A DNA stretch of 13,917 bases from an uncultured Parabacteroides sp. (GCA_900552465.1 URZO01000105.1:1-13917); one strand, 5' to 3'. Shown: positions 6,498 to 13,828, counted from the first letter of the stretch. Made by a program: numbers and translations. The notes: generated from the letters alone by a model not told the origin.

Positions 6498-8216
6498 ATG
6501 AAGCATTTTACGAATATCTTACGTTGGTTATCTGTACAGAAACACTTATATATTTTGTTTGGATTGTTGTTTATCGTCCCGAATTGTGTTTTCCTGTTCA
6601 CAGAGCCACTTCCGGTTTCAGTCGGGATTGCTTCCATTATCATGCCGCTGGCATTCTGGATGGGAGTCTTGTTACTGGCACGCAGACCGGGAATAGTGGT
6701 TTGGTGCTTGCTACCGAAGATTATATTGGATGGAGGGCAGTTGGTTTTATTATACCTTTTCGGAGAATCCGTAATTGCGGTGGATATGTTTCTGAACCTG
6801 ACGAGCTCAAATGCCTCTGAAGCCAGCGAATTGTTGGGGAACATATTTCTTGTCATAATCTGTGTATTTTTCTTTTATACACTTCCCACGCTGTGGTTGG
6901 CAACGCGTTCGATCCGCTTGAAGGACCGGTTGACAAACGTGTTCCGCCGGAAATGGGCATTGAGAAGCCTGGTGCTGTTTTTGACCGGAGTTGCCCTTTG
7001 CTTTCTGTCTCCTCTGCAAAATCATAGTTTCTCGCTGAAAGATGATGTCTATCCGGTTAATGCGCTTTATAACCTGTATTTTGCGATTACCAAATCGGAA
7101 AAGAATGCAAATTATCATATTACATCCGCTGATTTCAGGTTCGATTCTATCCGTAAAACCCATGTTGAAGGGAAACGGGAAATCTATGTATTGGTAGTGG
7201 GAGAGACGTCGCGCGCCATGGAGTGGAGCCTGTATGGTTACGAACGCAATACGACCCCGCGCATGAAACAACTCGACGGACTGGTCCATTTTACGGATGT
7301 GGTGACGCAATCCAATAATACGCATAAGAGTGTCCCTATTATCCTTTCTGCAGCCAGTGCCGAGGATTATGGGGTTATCTATGATGAGAAAAGTATTGTC
7401 ACGGCTTTCAAGGAAGCCGGTTTCCGTACGCTGGTCATCGCCAACCAAAAGCTCACAACCTCGATGATAGGGGCTTTTTACCGGGAGGCCGATTCTTTTA
7501 TCGATATGAGTAGTTTCAATACCGGTTCCTATCTGACTTCTTTATATGATGCCTCGCTTTTACCTTATTTGGAAAAAGAACTGGATAAATCGGACGATGA
7601 TATGTTCGTCGTTCTTCATACATACGGATCGCATTTCAATTATCATGAGCGCTATCCGGCTGAGTTCCGTTTCTATACACCTGATAAGGCGGAAGGCATT
7701 CGTGCTTCCTATAAGACGGAATTACGCAATGCTTATGACAATTCGATCCATTATACGGACTATGTGCTGGGTGAGATTGTGGATATGCTGAAAAAGAAGG
7801 ATGCCTGTGCGTCGATGCTTTACCTGAGTGATCATGGGGAAGATATTTTTGACGATTCCCGCGGGCGGTATCTGCATGCTTCGCCGATACCGACTTATTA
7901 TCAGTTGCATATCCCGTATATAATCTGGTTCTCGGATAGCTACCGGGAGCTGTTTCCGGACAAATACTGGACGGCAGTCTCCCATCAGGCTTATCCGGTC
8001 AGTACAAACAGTGTGTTCCATACCATGTTGGATATCGCAAATGTGCAGACATCCGTGTCGGATCCCTCGTTAGCGCTGACCAATAAGGCTTTCGACATCC
8101 GCGACCGAATGTTCTTAGGTGATCACGACGAACCTGTTCCTTTCTGGAAAGTCGGACTGAAAAAGGCCGATTTTGTTATGTTGGATAAATGGAAGATGGC
8201 TTATAGTAAAGACTGA
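6498..8216 (+). CDS. Phosphoethanolamine transferase (EptA/sulfatase superfamily)
   Basis: This 572-residue inner-membrane enzyme has its catalytic domain in the periplasm. The family transfers phosphoethanolamine from phosphatidylethanolamine to lipid A or another envelope glycan, lowering surface negative charge and sensitivity to cationic peptides. The N-terminal 175 residues contain about five hydrophobic helices (for example LYILFGLLFIVP near 17-28 and ALRSLVLFLTGVALCF near 153-168). The periplasmic part has the alkaline-phosphatase-fold residues: metal ligand E236 in VVGETSR, presumed nucleophile T275 in SNNTHKSVP, and SDHGED at 444-449 supplying Asp and His ligands. HIPYIIWFS follows downstream, as usual. 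The kinase gene starts within its stop codon (TGATG, 1-base overlap), implying translational coupling. The start has no Shine-Dalgarno, normal for this phylum. The acceptor (lipid A phosphate, core or other) cannot be told from the sequence. Confidence 0.9.
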   Translation: MKHFTNILRWLSVQKHLYILFGLLFIVPNCVFLFTEPLPVSVGIASIIMPLAFWMGVLLLARRPGIVVWCLLPKIILDGGQLVLLYLFGESVIAVDMFLNLTSSNASEASELLGNIFLVIICVFFFYTLPTLWLATRSIRLKDRLTNVFRRKWALRSLVLFLTGVALCFLSPLQNHSFSLKDDVYPVNALYNLYFAITKSEKNANYHITSADFRFDSIRKTHVEGKREIYVLVVGETSRAMEWSLYGYERNTTPRMKQLDGLVHFTDVVTQSNNTHKSVPIILSAASAEDYGVIYDEKSIVTAFKEAGFRTLVIANQKLTTSMIGAFYREADSFIDMSSFNTGSYLTSLYDASLLPYLEKELDKSDDDMFVVLHTYGSHFNYHERYPAEFRFYTPDKAEGIRASYKTELRNAYDNSIHYTDYVLGEIVDMLKKKDACASMLYLSDHGEDIFDDSRGRYLHASPIPTYYQLHIPYIIWFSDSYRELFPDKYWTAVSHQAYPVSTNSVFHTMLDIANVQTSVSDPSLALTNKAFDIRDRMFLGDHDEPVPFWKVGLKKADFVMLDKWKMAYSKD

Positions 8217-10696
8217 TGAGTGCGCAGAACGGGCATATTACAAGTAAAGTCATATTGGGATACTTGTTATTGATCCTGGTAGCAGTATGTGCGGTCGTTT
8301 ATATCTATAATGTTATTGAACAGTTTGCCGATGAAGAAGATCCCAGCAGCAGGTCAAGAGAGAAAGTCTATCTGGTCACGAATACCCTTTCCCTCCTTTA
8401 TGAGAGTGAGGCGCTCGGACAGGTCATCGGACGTCCGCAAGGCGAGATCAGCCATTTTAACCGTACTTTGAACAAAGCTTTGCAGAATATGGATTCCCTG
8501 CGCACATTGGTGTCAAACCCGGCATTGCTTCCTAAGATCGATACGATCGATATGCTGATCGAACAGAAGCGTTTGAACACCCGCCGGCTGCTGGAAACCT
8601 GGCAGGAGACGAATGCCGAACATCTGTATGCCCAGAATATTGAAAAAGTGATTGCCCAACAGGACACAGTGATCCACCAGGTCGAAGTACAGGAGCGTGT
8701 TATTATCCACCAGGATTCTGTAAAGACCTCTCAGCCCCGCAAACCTCGCGGTTTTTTTCGGCGTCTTGCCGATGCGTTCTCTCCGCCTAAGGAAGATTCT
8801 GCCGTAGTGGTCAATACAACCCGCCAGATTGTGACGGATACGTTGGTGAATGCTTTTAATCCGGCAGATACGATTATGACGGTTCTGAAAAGCCTGCAGG
8901 ACAGCGTTGCTGATCAACGCAAACAACTTGTCGACCAGTTGTTGGAGCGCGCTGCCAATCTGCGTTATAACAACAGCATTATCACAAGCCGGATCAACCA
9001 GATGCTACGTGATATAGAGGAAGAAGAGATGAATGTCTCGATGGAGCGTGTCGTGAAGAAACAGGAACTTCTGCGTGAAACCTCCTATCTGATTGCCGGT
9101 ATCGCTGTCCTGTCACTGATTATTGTGATTGTCTTTATTATCCTGATTGCACGTGATATATCCCGAAGCCAATATTACCGGCTGCAATTGGAGAAAGCCA
9201 AACAGTATGCCGAAGATTTGTTGCACAGGCGGGAGAAGCTGATGCTGACCATCAGCCATGATATCCGGGCTCCGCTCTCTTCCATTATCGGCTATATCGA
9301 ACTGTTGATGCGCCGCCATCCGGATGAGCGCCAGCGCTATTATCTGGACAATATGACAGGGTCTGCCGATCATATCCTTTCACTGGTGAACGGGCTGTTG
9401 GATTTCCACCGGCTGGAATCCGGACAGATGGAGATACAGAACATACCTTTTAGCGTACGAACGCTTTTCAATGAAATATATGGCAGTTTCCGTCCGATTG
9501 CGGAGACGAAAGGGCTGTCGTTTGTCTTGAATATGAAGGAGGAGGGGATGGACCGGATTTATTCCGGTGATCCGATACGCCTTCGCCAGGTGGTCAGTAA
9601 CCTGTTGTCCAATGCGATCAAGTTTACGCATGAGGGACGTGTAGTTCTGTTGGTTAAGTTTTCTACGGCCAATAGTCAATTGTCAATTACTGTCAGTGAT
9701 TCCGGTACGGGAATCCCTGAAGAGGAACAGGAAAAGATATTCGGTGAATTTACCCGCCTTTCCAGCACAGAAAAGGAGGAGGGATTCGGTCTCGGACTTT
9801 CTATCACCCGCAAACTGATCGAACTGATGGGAGGGACGCTTACGCTGAAAAGTGTTCCGGGGAAGGGGAGTGACTTCACGATTGTGATGCCGTTGCAGGA
9901 ATCGGATGTACAGACATTGCCGGCAGCCTCTGCTCCGGAAGAGGACGAGGCCGAAGCGGAAACGTTTGAAGGACGTGAAATCTATTGCCTGCTGGTCGAT
10001 GACGATCCGTTGCAGTTGGCGCTAACCGAAGAATTCCTGAAACGCAACCATGTGGAAGTAGCCAGCTGTACAAATCCCTTTACCGTAGTCGACATCCTCC
10101 GTAACAGTTCTTTCGATGCCATCATCACCGACATACAGATGCCGGGCATGGACGGTTATGGATTGCTGAACGCCATTCGCACATCGGGTATCCCCGGAAC
10201 GGATACGGTGCCGGTAATAGCTCTTTCCGCCAGCGTGGAAAACGAGCATACCCATTACCTGGAGGTTGGCTTTACCGGATTTCTGAACAAACCTTTCACG
10301 GCAAAACAATTGATAGCCCTGTTGAATAATCTATTGCAGGCCAATATACAGGCCGAGACATCGCCGGAATTCAATTTCGATTCGCTCACCTCTTTTGCCG
10401 GAGAAGACAAAGAGGCTTCGGCTTCCATTATCCGGACGTTTGCCGAGGAAACAAATAAAAGTATTTCGCTCCTGCAGCAGGCATTGGATGCGACAGAACG
10501 TGTCCCGGCTGCAAAGATATCCCATAAGCTGATTCCTCTTTTCACCATGTTGGGAGCGACTGACCTGGTTGCACAATTGCGGATTCTCGAGAAGAACGAC
10601 GAAGCCCTGACCGATGATGGCTGGAAGCGATTGCTGTCCGAGGTGATCCGACAGGCAACGGTCATAGTCGGTCAGGCTGTGGAACGCTATCTGTAG
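8216..10696 (+). CDS. Hybrid sensor histidine kinase with REC and HPt domains
   Basis: This is an 826-residue inner-membrane sensor. TM1 is at about 12-31 and TM2 at about 292-313. They enclose a roughly 260-residue periplasmic domain that is helical and coiled-coil-like and resembles no sensor fold I can name. The cytoplasmic part has a dimerisation and phosphoacceptor motif with H348 (SHDIRAPLSS), an N-box with N466, G-boxes DSGTG (495-499) and GFGLGL (523-528), then a receiver with D639 (ITDIQMPGMDG) and LNKPF. It ends in an HPt domain with H770 (SHKLIPLFTMLGA). There is no DNA-binding output, so the HPt must pass phosphate to a separate regulator. The nearest candidate is the sigma-54 regulator at 12363 (inference). 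It overlaps the phosphoethanolamine transferase gene by one base, which suggests it senses envelope conditions tied to that enzyme. Confidence 0.95.
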   Translation: MSAQNGHITSKVILGYLLLILVAVCAVVYIYNVIEQFADEEDPSSRSREKVYLVTNTLSLLYESEALGQVIGRPQGEISHFNRTLNKALQNMDSLRTLVSNPALLPKIDTIDMLIEQKRLNTRRLLETWQETNAEHLYAQNIEKVIAQQDTVIHQVEVQERVIIHQDSVKTSQPRKPRGFFRRLADAFSPPKEDSAVVVNTTRQIVTDTLVNAFNPADTIMTVLKSLQDSVADQRKQLVDQLLERAANLRYNNSIITSRINQMLRDIEEEEMNVSMERVVKKQELLRETSYLIAGIAVLSLIIVIVFIILIARDISRSQYYRLQLEKAKQYAEDLLHRREKLMLTISHDIRAPLSSIIGYIELLMRRHPDERQRYYLDNMTGSADHILSLVNGLLDFHRLESGQMEIQNIPFSVRTLFNEIYGSFRPIAETKGLSFVLNMKEEGMDRIYSGDPIRLRQVVSNLLSNAIKFTHEGRVVLLVKFSTANSQLSITVSDSGTGIPEEEQEKIFGEFTRLSSTEKEEGFGLGLSITRKLIELMGGTLTLKSVPGKGSDFTIVMPLQESDVQTLPAASAPEEDEAEAETFEGREIYCLLVDDDPLQLALTEEFLKRNHVEVASCTNPFTVVDILRNSSFDAIITDIQMPGMDGYGLLNAIRTSGIPGTDTVPVIALSASVENEHTHYLEVGFTGFLNKPFTAKQLIALLNNLLQANIQAETSPEFNFDSLTSFAGEDKEASASIIRTFAEETNKSISLLQQALDATERVPAAKISHKLIPLFTMLGATDLVAQLRILEKNDEALTDDGWKRLLSEVIRQATVIVGQAVERYL

Positions 10697-10716
10697 AAAT
10701 ATTCCACACTTGTGTC

Positions 10717-10735
10717 CATAAATTCCCCATTTATG
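10717..10735 (+). terminator. Weak hairpin after the kinase gene
   Basis: CATAAAT-TCCCC-ATTTATG forms a 7-bp stem with a 5-nt loop 20 bases after the kinase stop. It has no following T-run and is AT-rich, so termination here would be inefficient or would need Rho. Confidence 0.3.
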
Positions 10736-10798
10736 AAGAGGCGATAATTATCCTTCGTAAAACATTCTATATGATATATCTGTTAGAATAGAAGAGTT

Positions 10799-10815
10799 TA
10801 CGATAAAATATCGTA
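10799..10815. repeat. Palindrome TACGATA-AAA-TATCGTA
   Basis: A perfect 7-bp inverted repeat around an AAA spacer, centred 49 bases upstream of the predicted sigma-54 start. Two further GATA...TATC palindromes lie at 10743-10752 and 10773-10780. They could be activator binding sites, but the spacers differ and the region is AT-rich. Confidence 0.4.
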
Positions 10816-10829
10816 GACCTGACTTTGTT

Positions 10830-10845
10830 TGGCACGATATTCGCT
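10830..10845 (+). promoter_or_regulatory. Sigma-54 (RpoN) -24/-12 promoter candidate
   Basis: TGGCACGATATTCGCT matches TGGCACG-N4-TTGCW at every specified position except one (T to C in the -12 element). The invariant GG (10831-10832) and GC (10843-10844) are at the required distance. Predicted transcription start is near 10856. A sigma-54 activator gene lies 1.5 kb downstream. Confidence 0.5.
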
Positions 10846-10855
10846 TCCTCTTTAA

Positions 10856-10966
10856 GAAAGAAGCGGAAGTGGACGTTTCTACATTTAAACCGTTTAAAGT
10901 TATTATGTTCGAGTATTCTATTTAAGTCTGCAAAACAAAAAGAGCGCCTAAAAGGGTGCTTTTTTT
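10856..10966 (+). ncRNA. Putative sigma-54-dependent small RNA, about 110 nt
   Basis: This is the interval from the predicted sigma-54 start to the end of the intrinsic terminator. Within it is a TTTAAA-CCG-TTTAAA hairpin (about 10884-10898). The only start codons give very short peptides: GTG at 10869 for 18 residues, or ATG in the same frame for 6. It could be a small RNA, a small-peptide mRNA or the tail of a decayed gene. No transcript evidence exists here beyond promoter and terminator signals. Confidence 0.3.
10939..10966 (+). terminator. Intrinsic terminator upstream of the DUF418 gene
   Basis: AGCGCC (10943-10948) pairs with GGTGCT (10955-10960), with one G-U pair and outer A-T pairs, around a TAAAAG loop. 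It is followed by a run of seven T to 10966. Because it lies between the kinase stop and the DUF418 promoter, it either ends kinase read-through or a short transcript begun near 10856. Confidence 0.75.
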
Positions 10967-10995
10967 GTTTTATATAACTTCTTTGCCTACTTTTG
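10964..10995 (+). promoter_or_regulatory. Promoter of the DUF418 gene
   Basis: TTTG (10964-10967), 20 bases, then TACTTTTG (10988-10995), an excellent -33/-7 pair. Start near 11001 gives a leader of about 70 bases. The -33 box uses the last T residues of the preceding terminator. Confidence 0.8.
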
Positions 10996-11027
10996 CAGCA
11001 TGAATTAACAGTGGTCAATAGCCTGTC

Positions 11028-11055
11028 AATTCATTATTTATAATTCATAATTCAA
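11028..11055 (+). repeat. Period-7 AT-rich repeat in the DUF418 leader
   Basis: Four 7-base units in a row: AATTCAT, TATTTAT, AATTCAT, AATTCAA. They lie in the untranslated leader just before the ATG. They resemble in composition the AATTGAAA units of the inverted repeat at 12243-12325, read on the opposite strand. The low structure they give may help ribosome access in a gene without a Shine-Dalgarno. Confidence 0.5.
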
Positions 11056-11070
11056 ATTTACTTTCTTACC

Positions 11071-12249
11071 ATGGAGCACGGACTTTTAGCAAAGTCATCT
11101 CGTATCGAGGTGGTGGATGCACTTCGCGGTTTTGCCGTTATGGCAATTATGTTACTGCACAACATCGAACATTTTAATTTTTATGATTTTCCGACACCTT
11201 CTTCGGAGTTTATGCAGGCAATGGATAAAGGAATATGGGAAACCCTTTTCTTCCTTTTTTCCGGTAAGGCCTATGCAATCTTTTCTTTGTTGTTCGGTTT
11301 CAGTTTTTTTATCCAGTACAATAATCAGGCAAAAAAAGGCAAGGATTTCCGGTTGCGTTTCCTGTGGCGTCTTTTCCTTCTGTTTATTATAGGCTGTTTT
11401 AATGGAGCATTTTTCCCGGGAGATATATTGGTCCTTTATGCTATCATTGGTGTGGTGTTGGTGCTGGTCTGCAAATGGAGCGACCGGGCAGTTTTGATAA
11501 CGGCTATTATTCTGATGCTCCAGCCGCTTGAATTGGGTAAGTTTTTTTATGCAATGATGAATCCCGACTATGTGCCGGCTGCCGGTATCTGGCGTATTCA
11601 TAGCCAGCGCATGTATCCGTTCCTCTCGCAGCCGGATTTCTGGGCGATGGTCAAATCCAACCTCTGGGACGGTCAGTTGTTCAGCCTTTTGTGGGCATGG
11701 GGATACGGGCGTTTCTTCCAGACTGCCTCTTTGTTCCTGCTTGGTATGCTGATCGGTCGTAAGCAGCTGTTTGTAAACCTGTCCGAACATCGTGTGTTCT
11801 GGATGCGGACATTGGTTATCGGGGCAATCTGTTTTGTGCCGCTGTATTTCATCACGGCTTCCTTGCCGGATATGATTTCCAATAAAGCGATGCTGACCCC
11901 GTTGAATACCGTAGTCTCTTCTTTCCGCAATTTCTCCTTTATGTGTGTGTTGGTTGCATGCTTCATATTCCTGTGGCAACAGGTTTCGACGCATAAAGTG
12001 TTACACGGCTTGGTCCCTTACGGAAAGATGAGTTTGACGAACTACCTGACACAATCTATTATCGGTTCATTTGTCTATTTCGGTTACGGTCTGTCTCTGT
12101 ACGATGACCTCTGCACGACCGCCAGCTTCGGAGTGGGTGTTCTGTTATTTATCCTCCAGTTAGGTTTCTGCCATTGGTGGTTGAGCAGATACAAACAGGG
12201 TCCGTTTGAGGGGGCATGGCGTAAAGCGACGTGGATATTTAGTAATTGA
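11071..12249 (+). CDS. DUF418 (YeiB-like) membrane protein
   Basis: A 392-residue polytopic inner-membrane protein with about ten hydrophobic segments. The N-terminal motif VVDALRGFAVMAIMLLHN (14-31) and the C-terminal block YGKMSLTNYLTQSIIGSFVYFGYGLSLYD, followed by WLSRYKQGPFEGAWRK, are characteristic of the DUF418/YeiB family. That family is related to acyltransferase-3-like membrane proteins, and its function is not established. The protein may take part in envelope modification or transport, which would suit the neighbouring phosphoethanolamine transferase and kinase (inference). A strong -33/-7 promoter lies 75 bases upstream. Its TGA stop is inside the left arm of a perfect inverted repeat. 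The last residues (IFSN) may therefore have been set by that repeat's insertion. Confidence 0.92.
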   Translation: MEHGLLAKSSRIEVVDALRGFAVMAIMLLHNIEHFNFYDFPTPSSEFMQAMDKGIWETLFFLFSGKAYAIFSLLFGFSFFIQYNNQAKKGKDFRLRFLWRLFLLFIIGCFNGAFFPGDILVLYAIIGVVLVLVCKWSDRAVLITAIILMLQPLELGKFFYAMMNPDYVPAAGIWRIHSQRMYPFLSQPDFWAMVKSNLWDGQLFSLLWAWGYGRFFQTASLFLLGMLIGRKQLFVNLSEHRVFWMRTLVIGAICFVPLYFITASLPDMISNKAMLTPLNTVVSSFRNFSFMCVLVACFIFLWQQVSTHKVLHGLVPYGKMSLTNYLTQSIIGSFVYFGYGLSLYDDLCTTASFGVGVLLFILQLGFCHWWLSRYKQGPFEGAWRKATWIFSN

Positions 12250-12325
12250 AAATTGAAAGTTGAAAATTGAAAATTAGAGTGGCGGTGCTATCTATTTTCA
12301 ATTTTCAACTTTCAATTTTCAATTA
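12243..12325. repeat. Perfect 32-bp inverted repeat built of AATTGAAA units
   Basis: The left arm 12243-12274 and right arm 12294-12325 are exact reverse complements over 32 bases around a 19-base loop. Each arm is itself made of tandem AATTGAAA/AGTTGAAA units. The left arm contains the DUF418 stop codon (12247-12249). The right arm reaches to within 7 bases of the -7 box of the next gene. As RNA it would form a very stable hairpin and could terminate DUF418 transcription. As DNA it could be a dispersed repeat element. Confidence 0.9.
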
Positions 12326-12339
12326 TCTCGCTATCTTTG
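12310..12339 (+). promoter_or_regulatory. Promoter of the sigma-54 response regulator
   Basis: TATCTTTG (12332-12339) is a perfect -7 box. At the -33 position, 18 bases upstream, is TTTC inside the right arm of the inverted repeat. Start near 12346 leaves a leader of about 17 bases before the ATG at 12363. Confidence 0.65.
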
Positions 12340-12362
12340 TATACGAAACAAAAAAGAATAAT

Positions 12363-13727
12363 ATGCCGTCTATTCTGATTTTAGAAGATGATATAACATT
12401 CTCGTTGATGCTGAAAACCTGGCTGGGAAGGAAAGGCTTCGAAGTCAATTCGGTATCATCGGTTTTGGATGCAAAGAACCGGATAGAGGATGTTTCTTTC
12501 GATCTGATCCTGTCGGACCTGCGTTTGCCGGACGGGGATGGGATCGATCTATTGAAATGGATAAAGGAAAATAATATTTCAATCCCCCTGATTATGATGA
12601 CCAGCTATGCAGAGATACAAACTGCTGTACAAGCGATCAAATTAGGGGCATCCGACTATATTGCCAAGCCATTGAATCCCGAAGAACTTTTAGGAAAGAT
12701 ACGGGATGTGATAAAGGCTGGAGGGGAGGAACCGGCTGCTCCGGTTGCTGAACCTGCCATGCGTCCGGCGAAGCGTCCGGAACCTTCAGGTGGTAATAAT
12801 AGTCAGTATATCGAGGGACAGAGCCAGGCTGCGCGCCAGCTTTATGAACACGTACGACTGGTTGCGCCGACGGATATGTCTGTCCTGATCACCGGATCGA
12901 GTGGGACAGGAAAAGAATACGTCGCCCGTCGTATCCACGAACAGAGTAACCGGAAGAAAGCTCCTTTCATCGCCGTCGATTGCGGAGCTATCCCGAAAGA
13001 CCTGGCTGCCTCCGAATTTTTCGGCCATGTGAAAGGCTCGTTTACCGGAGCTATCGATAATAAGGAAGGCGCTTTTGTGGCCGCCCAGGGGGGGACGATT
13101 TTTCTGGACGAAATTGGAAACTTATCGTATGAAGTGCAGGTGCAACTTCTTCGTGCCCTGCAGGAGCGTAAGGTGAAACCGATAGGCAGTAATCAGGAGA
13201 TTGTTATTAATGTCCGTCTCATCTCAGCAACAAATGAGAATCTGCGTGTAGCGATCGATAAAGGCGATTTCCGCGAAGACCTGTATCATCGTATCAATGA
13301 GTTTACAGTCCGCATTCCCGATCTGAAAGAACGAAAAGAAGACCTTCTGCTATTTGCGAACAGCTTTTTGGACCAGGCGAATATAGAATTGCAGAAAGAT
13401 ATTATCGGCTTTGACAATGAAGTGATACGTCTTTTCCAGTCTTATTCGTGGCCAGGCAACTTGCGTCAGATGAAGAATGCAATCAAGTATGCAACTCTAT
13501 TGGCTACCGGCCGTTATATCACCAGGAATGAACTTCCGGAAGAACTGACCGCCGCCCCGGTTTCTACTCCGGTCAATATCCAGCTAAAGAACGAAACGCA
13601 TGAATGCGAGATGATCAAACGAGCCCTCCAGGAAGCCGGAAACAATAAAACGAAGGCTGCCCAACTATTGGGAATCGACCGGAAAACACTTTATAATAAG
13701 TTGAAAGCGTACCATATCGAGGAATAA
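12363..13727 (+). CDS. Sigma-54-dependent response regulator (REC, AAA+, Fis HTH)
   Basis: A 454-residue NtrC-type enhancer-binding protein that uses ATP to open promoters held by RpoN. Its receiver is at about 3-115, with the acidic pair D9/D10, phospho-acceptor D52 (LSDLRLPDGDG) and K102-region YIAKPLNPEE. A Pro/Ala-rich linker spans about 117-150. The AAA+ domain has Walker A GSSGTGKE (178-185), L1 loop GSFTGA (225-230), Walker B IFLDEIG (D249, E250) and the DLYHRINEF and SWPGNLRQM sensor motifs. The C-terminal Fis-type helix-turn-helix is at about 412-451 (NNKTKAAQLLGIDRKTLYNKLK). The sigma-54-contacting GAFTGA reads GSFTGA. The start at 12363 is chosen because the -7 box lies just upstream; an in-frame ATG at 12267 would precede transcription and translate the inverted repeat. 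No kinase is adjacent except the hybrid kinase ending at 10696. Confidence 0.95.
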   Translation: MPSILILEDDITFSLMLKTWLGRKGFEVNSVSSVLDAKNRIEDVSFDLILSDLRLPDGDGIDLLKWIKENNISIPLIMMTSYAEIQTAVQAIKLGASDYIAKPLNPEELLGKIRDVIKAGGEEPAAPVAEPAMRPAKRPEPSGGNNSQYIEGQSQAARQLYEHVRLVAPTDMSVLITGSSGTGKEYVARRIHEQSNRKKAPFIAVDCGAIPKDLAASEFFGHVKGSFTGAIDNKEGAFVAAQGGTIFLDEIGNLSYEVQVQLLRALQERKVKPIGSNQEIVINVRLISATNENLRVAIDKGDFREDLYHRINEFTVRIPDLKERKEDLLLFANSFLDQANIELQKDIIGFDNEVIRLFQSYSWPGNLRQMKNAIKYATLLATGRYITRNELPEELTAAPVSTPVNIQLKNETHECEMIKRALQEAGNNKTKAAQLLGIDRKTLYNKLKAYHIEE

Positions 13728-13796
13728 GAAAACAGACTTATTGTATAAAACGCATTTTTCAGGTTCAAAAGACATCCGAAATAAAACAAATGTCAA

Positions 13797-13828
13797 CCCG
13801 CTTTTTTGACCTCAAAAAGGGATTTTTT
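13797..13828 (+). terminator. Intrinsic terminator after the response regulator
   Basis: CCC (13797-13799) and TTTTTG (13803-13808) pair with CAAAAA (13813-13818) and GGG (13819-13821) around loop ACCT, with a 3-base bulge. A run of six T follows at 13823-13828. It lies 70 bases after the stop codon. Confidence 0.6.

Larger units (their letters stand above)
10697..11070. other. 374-bp intergenic region with possible regulatory RNA
   Basis: It contains no convincing protein gene. In order it holds a short hairpin after the kinase stop, several GATA/TATC dyads (10743-10815), and a sigma-54-like promoter (10830-10845). Then come a possible short transcript ending at an intrinsic terminator (10939-10966), the DUF418 promoter (10964-10995), and period-7 repeats in the leader of that gene (11028-11055). 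Confidence 0.75.

Noticed and set aside
10767..11018. 83-codon minus-strand ORF in the 10697-11070 gap
   Set aside because: It runs across the terminator and the DUF418 promoter, is rich in Lys, Arg, Asn and Phe as AT-rich non-coding DNA would give, and has no promoter or ribosome site.
11152..11994. 280-codon minus-strand ORF opposite the DUF418 gene
   Set aside because: The translation is rich in His, Gln, Arg and Thr with no domain features, as expected for the complement of a membrane-protein gene. The plus strand has clear family motifs.
12267..12362. Upstream in-frame start adding 32 residues to the sigma-54 regulator
   Set aside because: It would translate through the inverted repeat and begins before the perfect -7 box at 12332-12339. 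The receiver domain starts naturally at MPSILILEDD.
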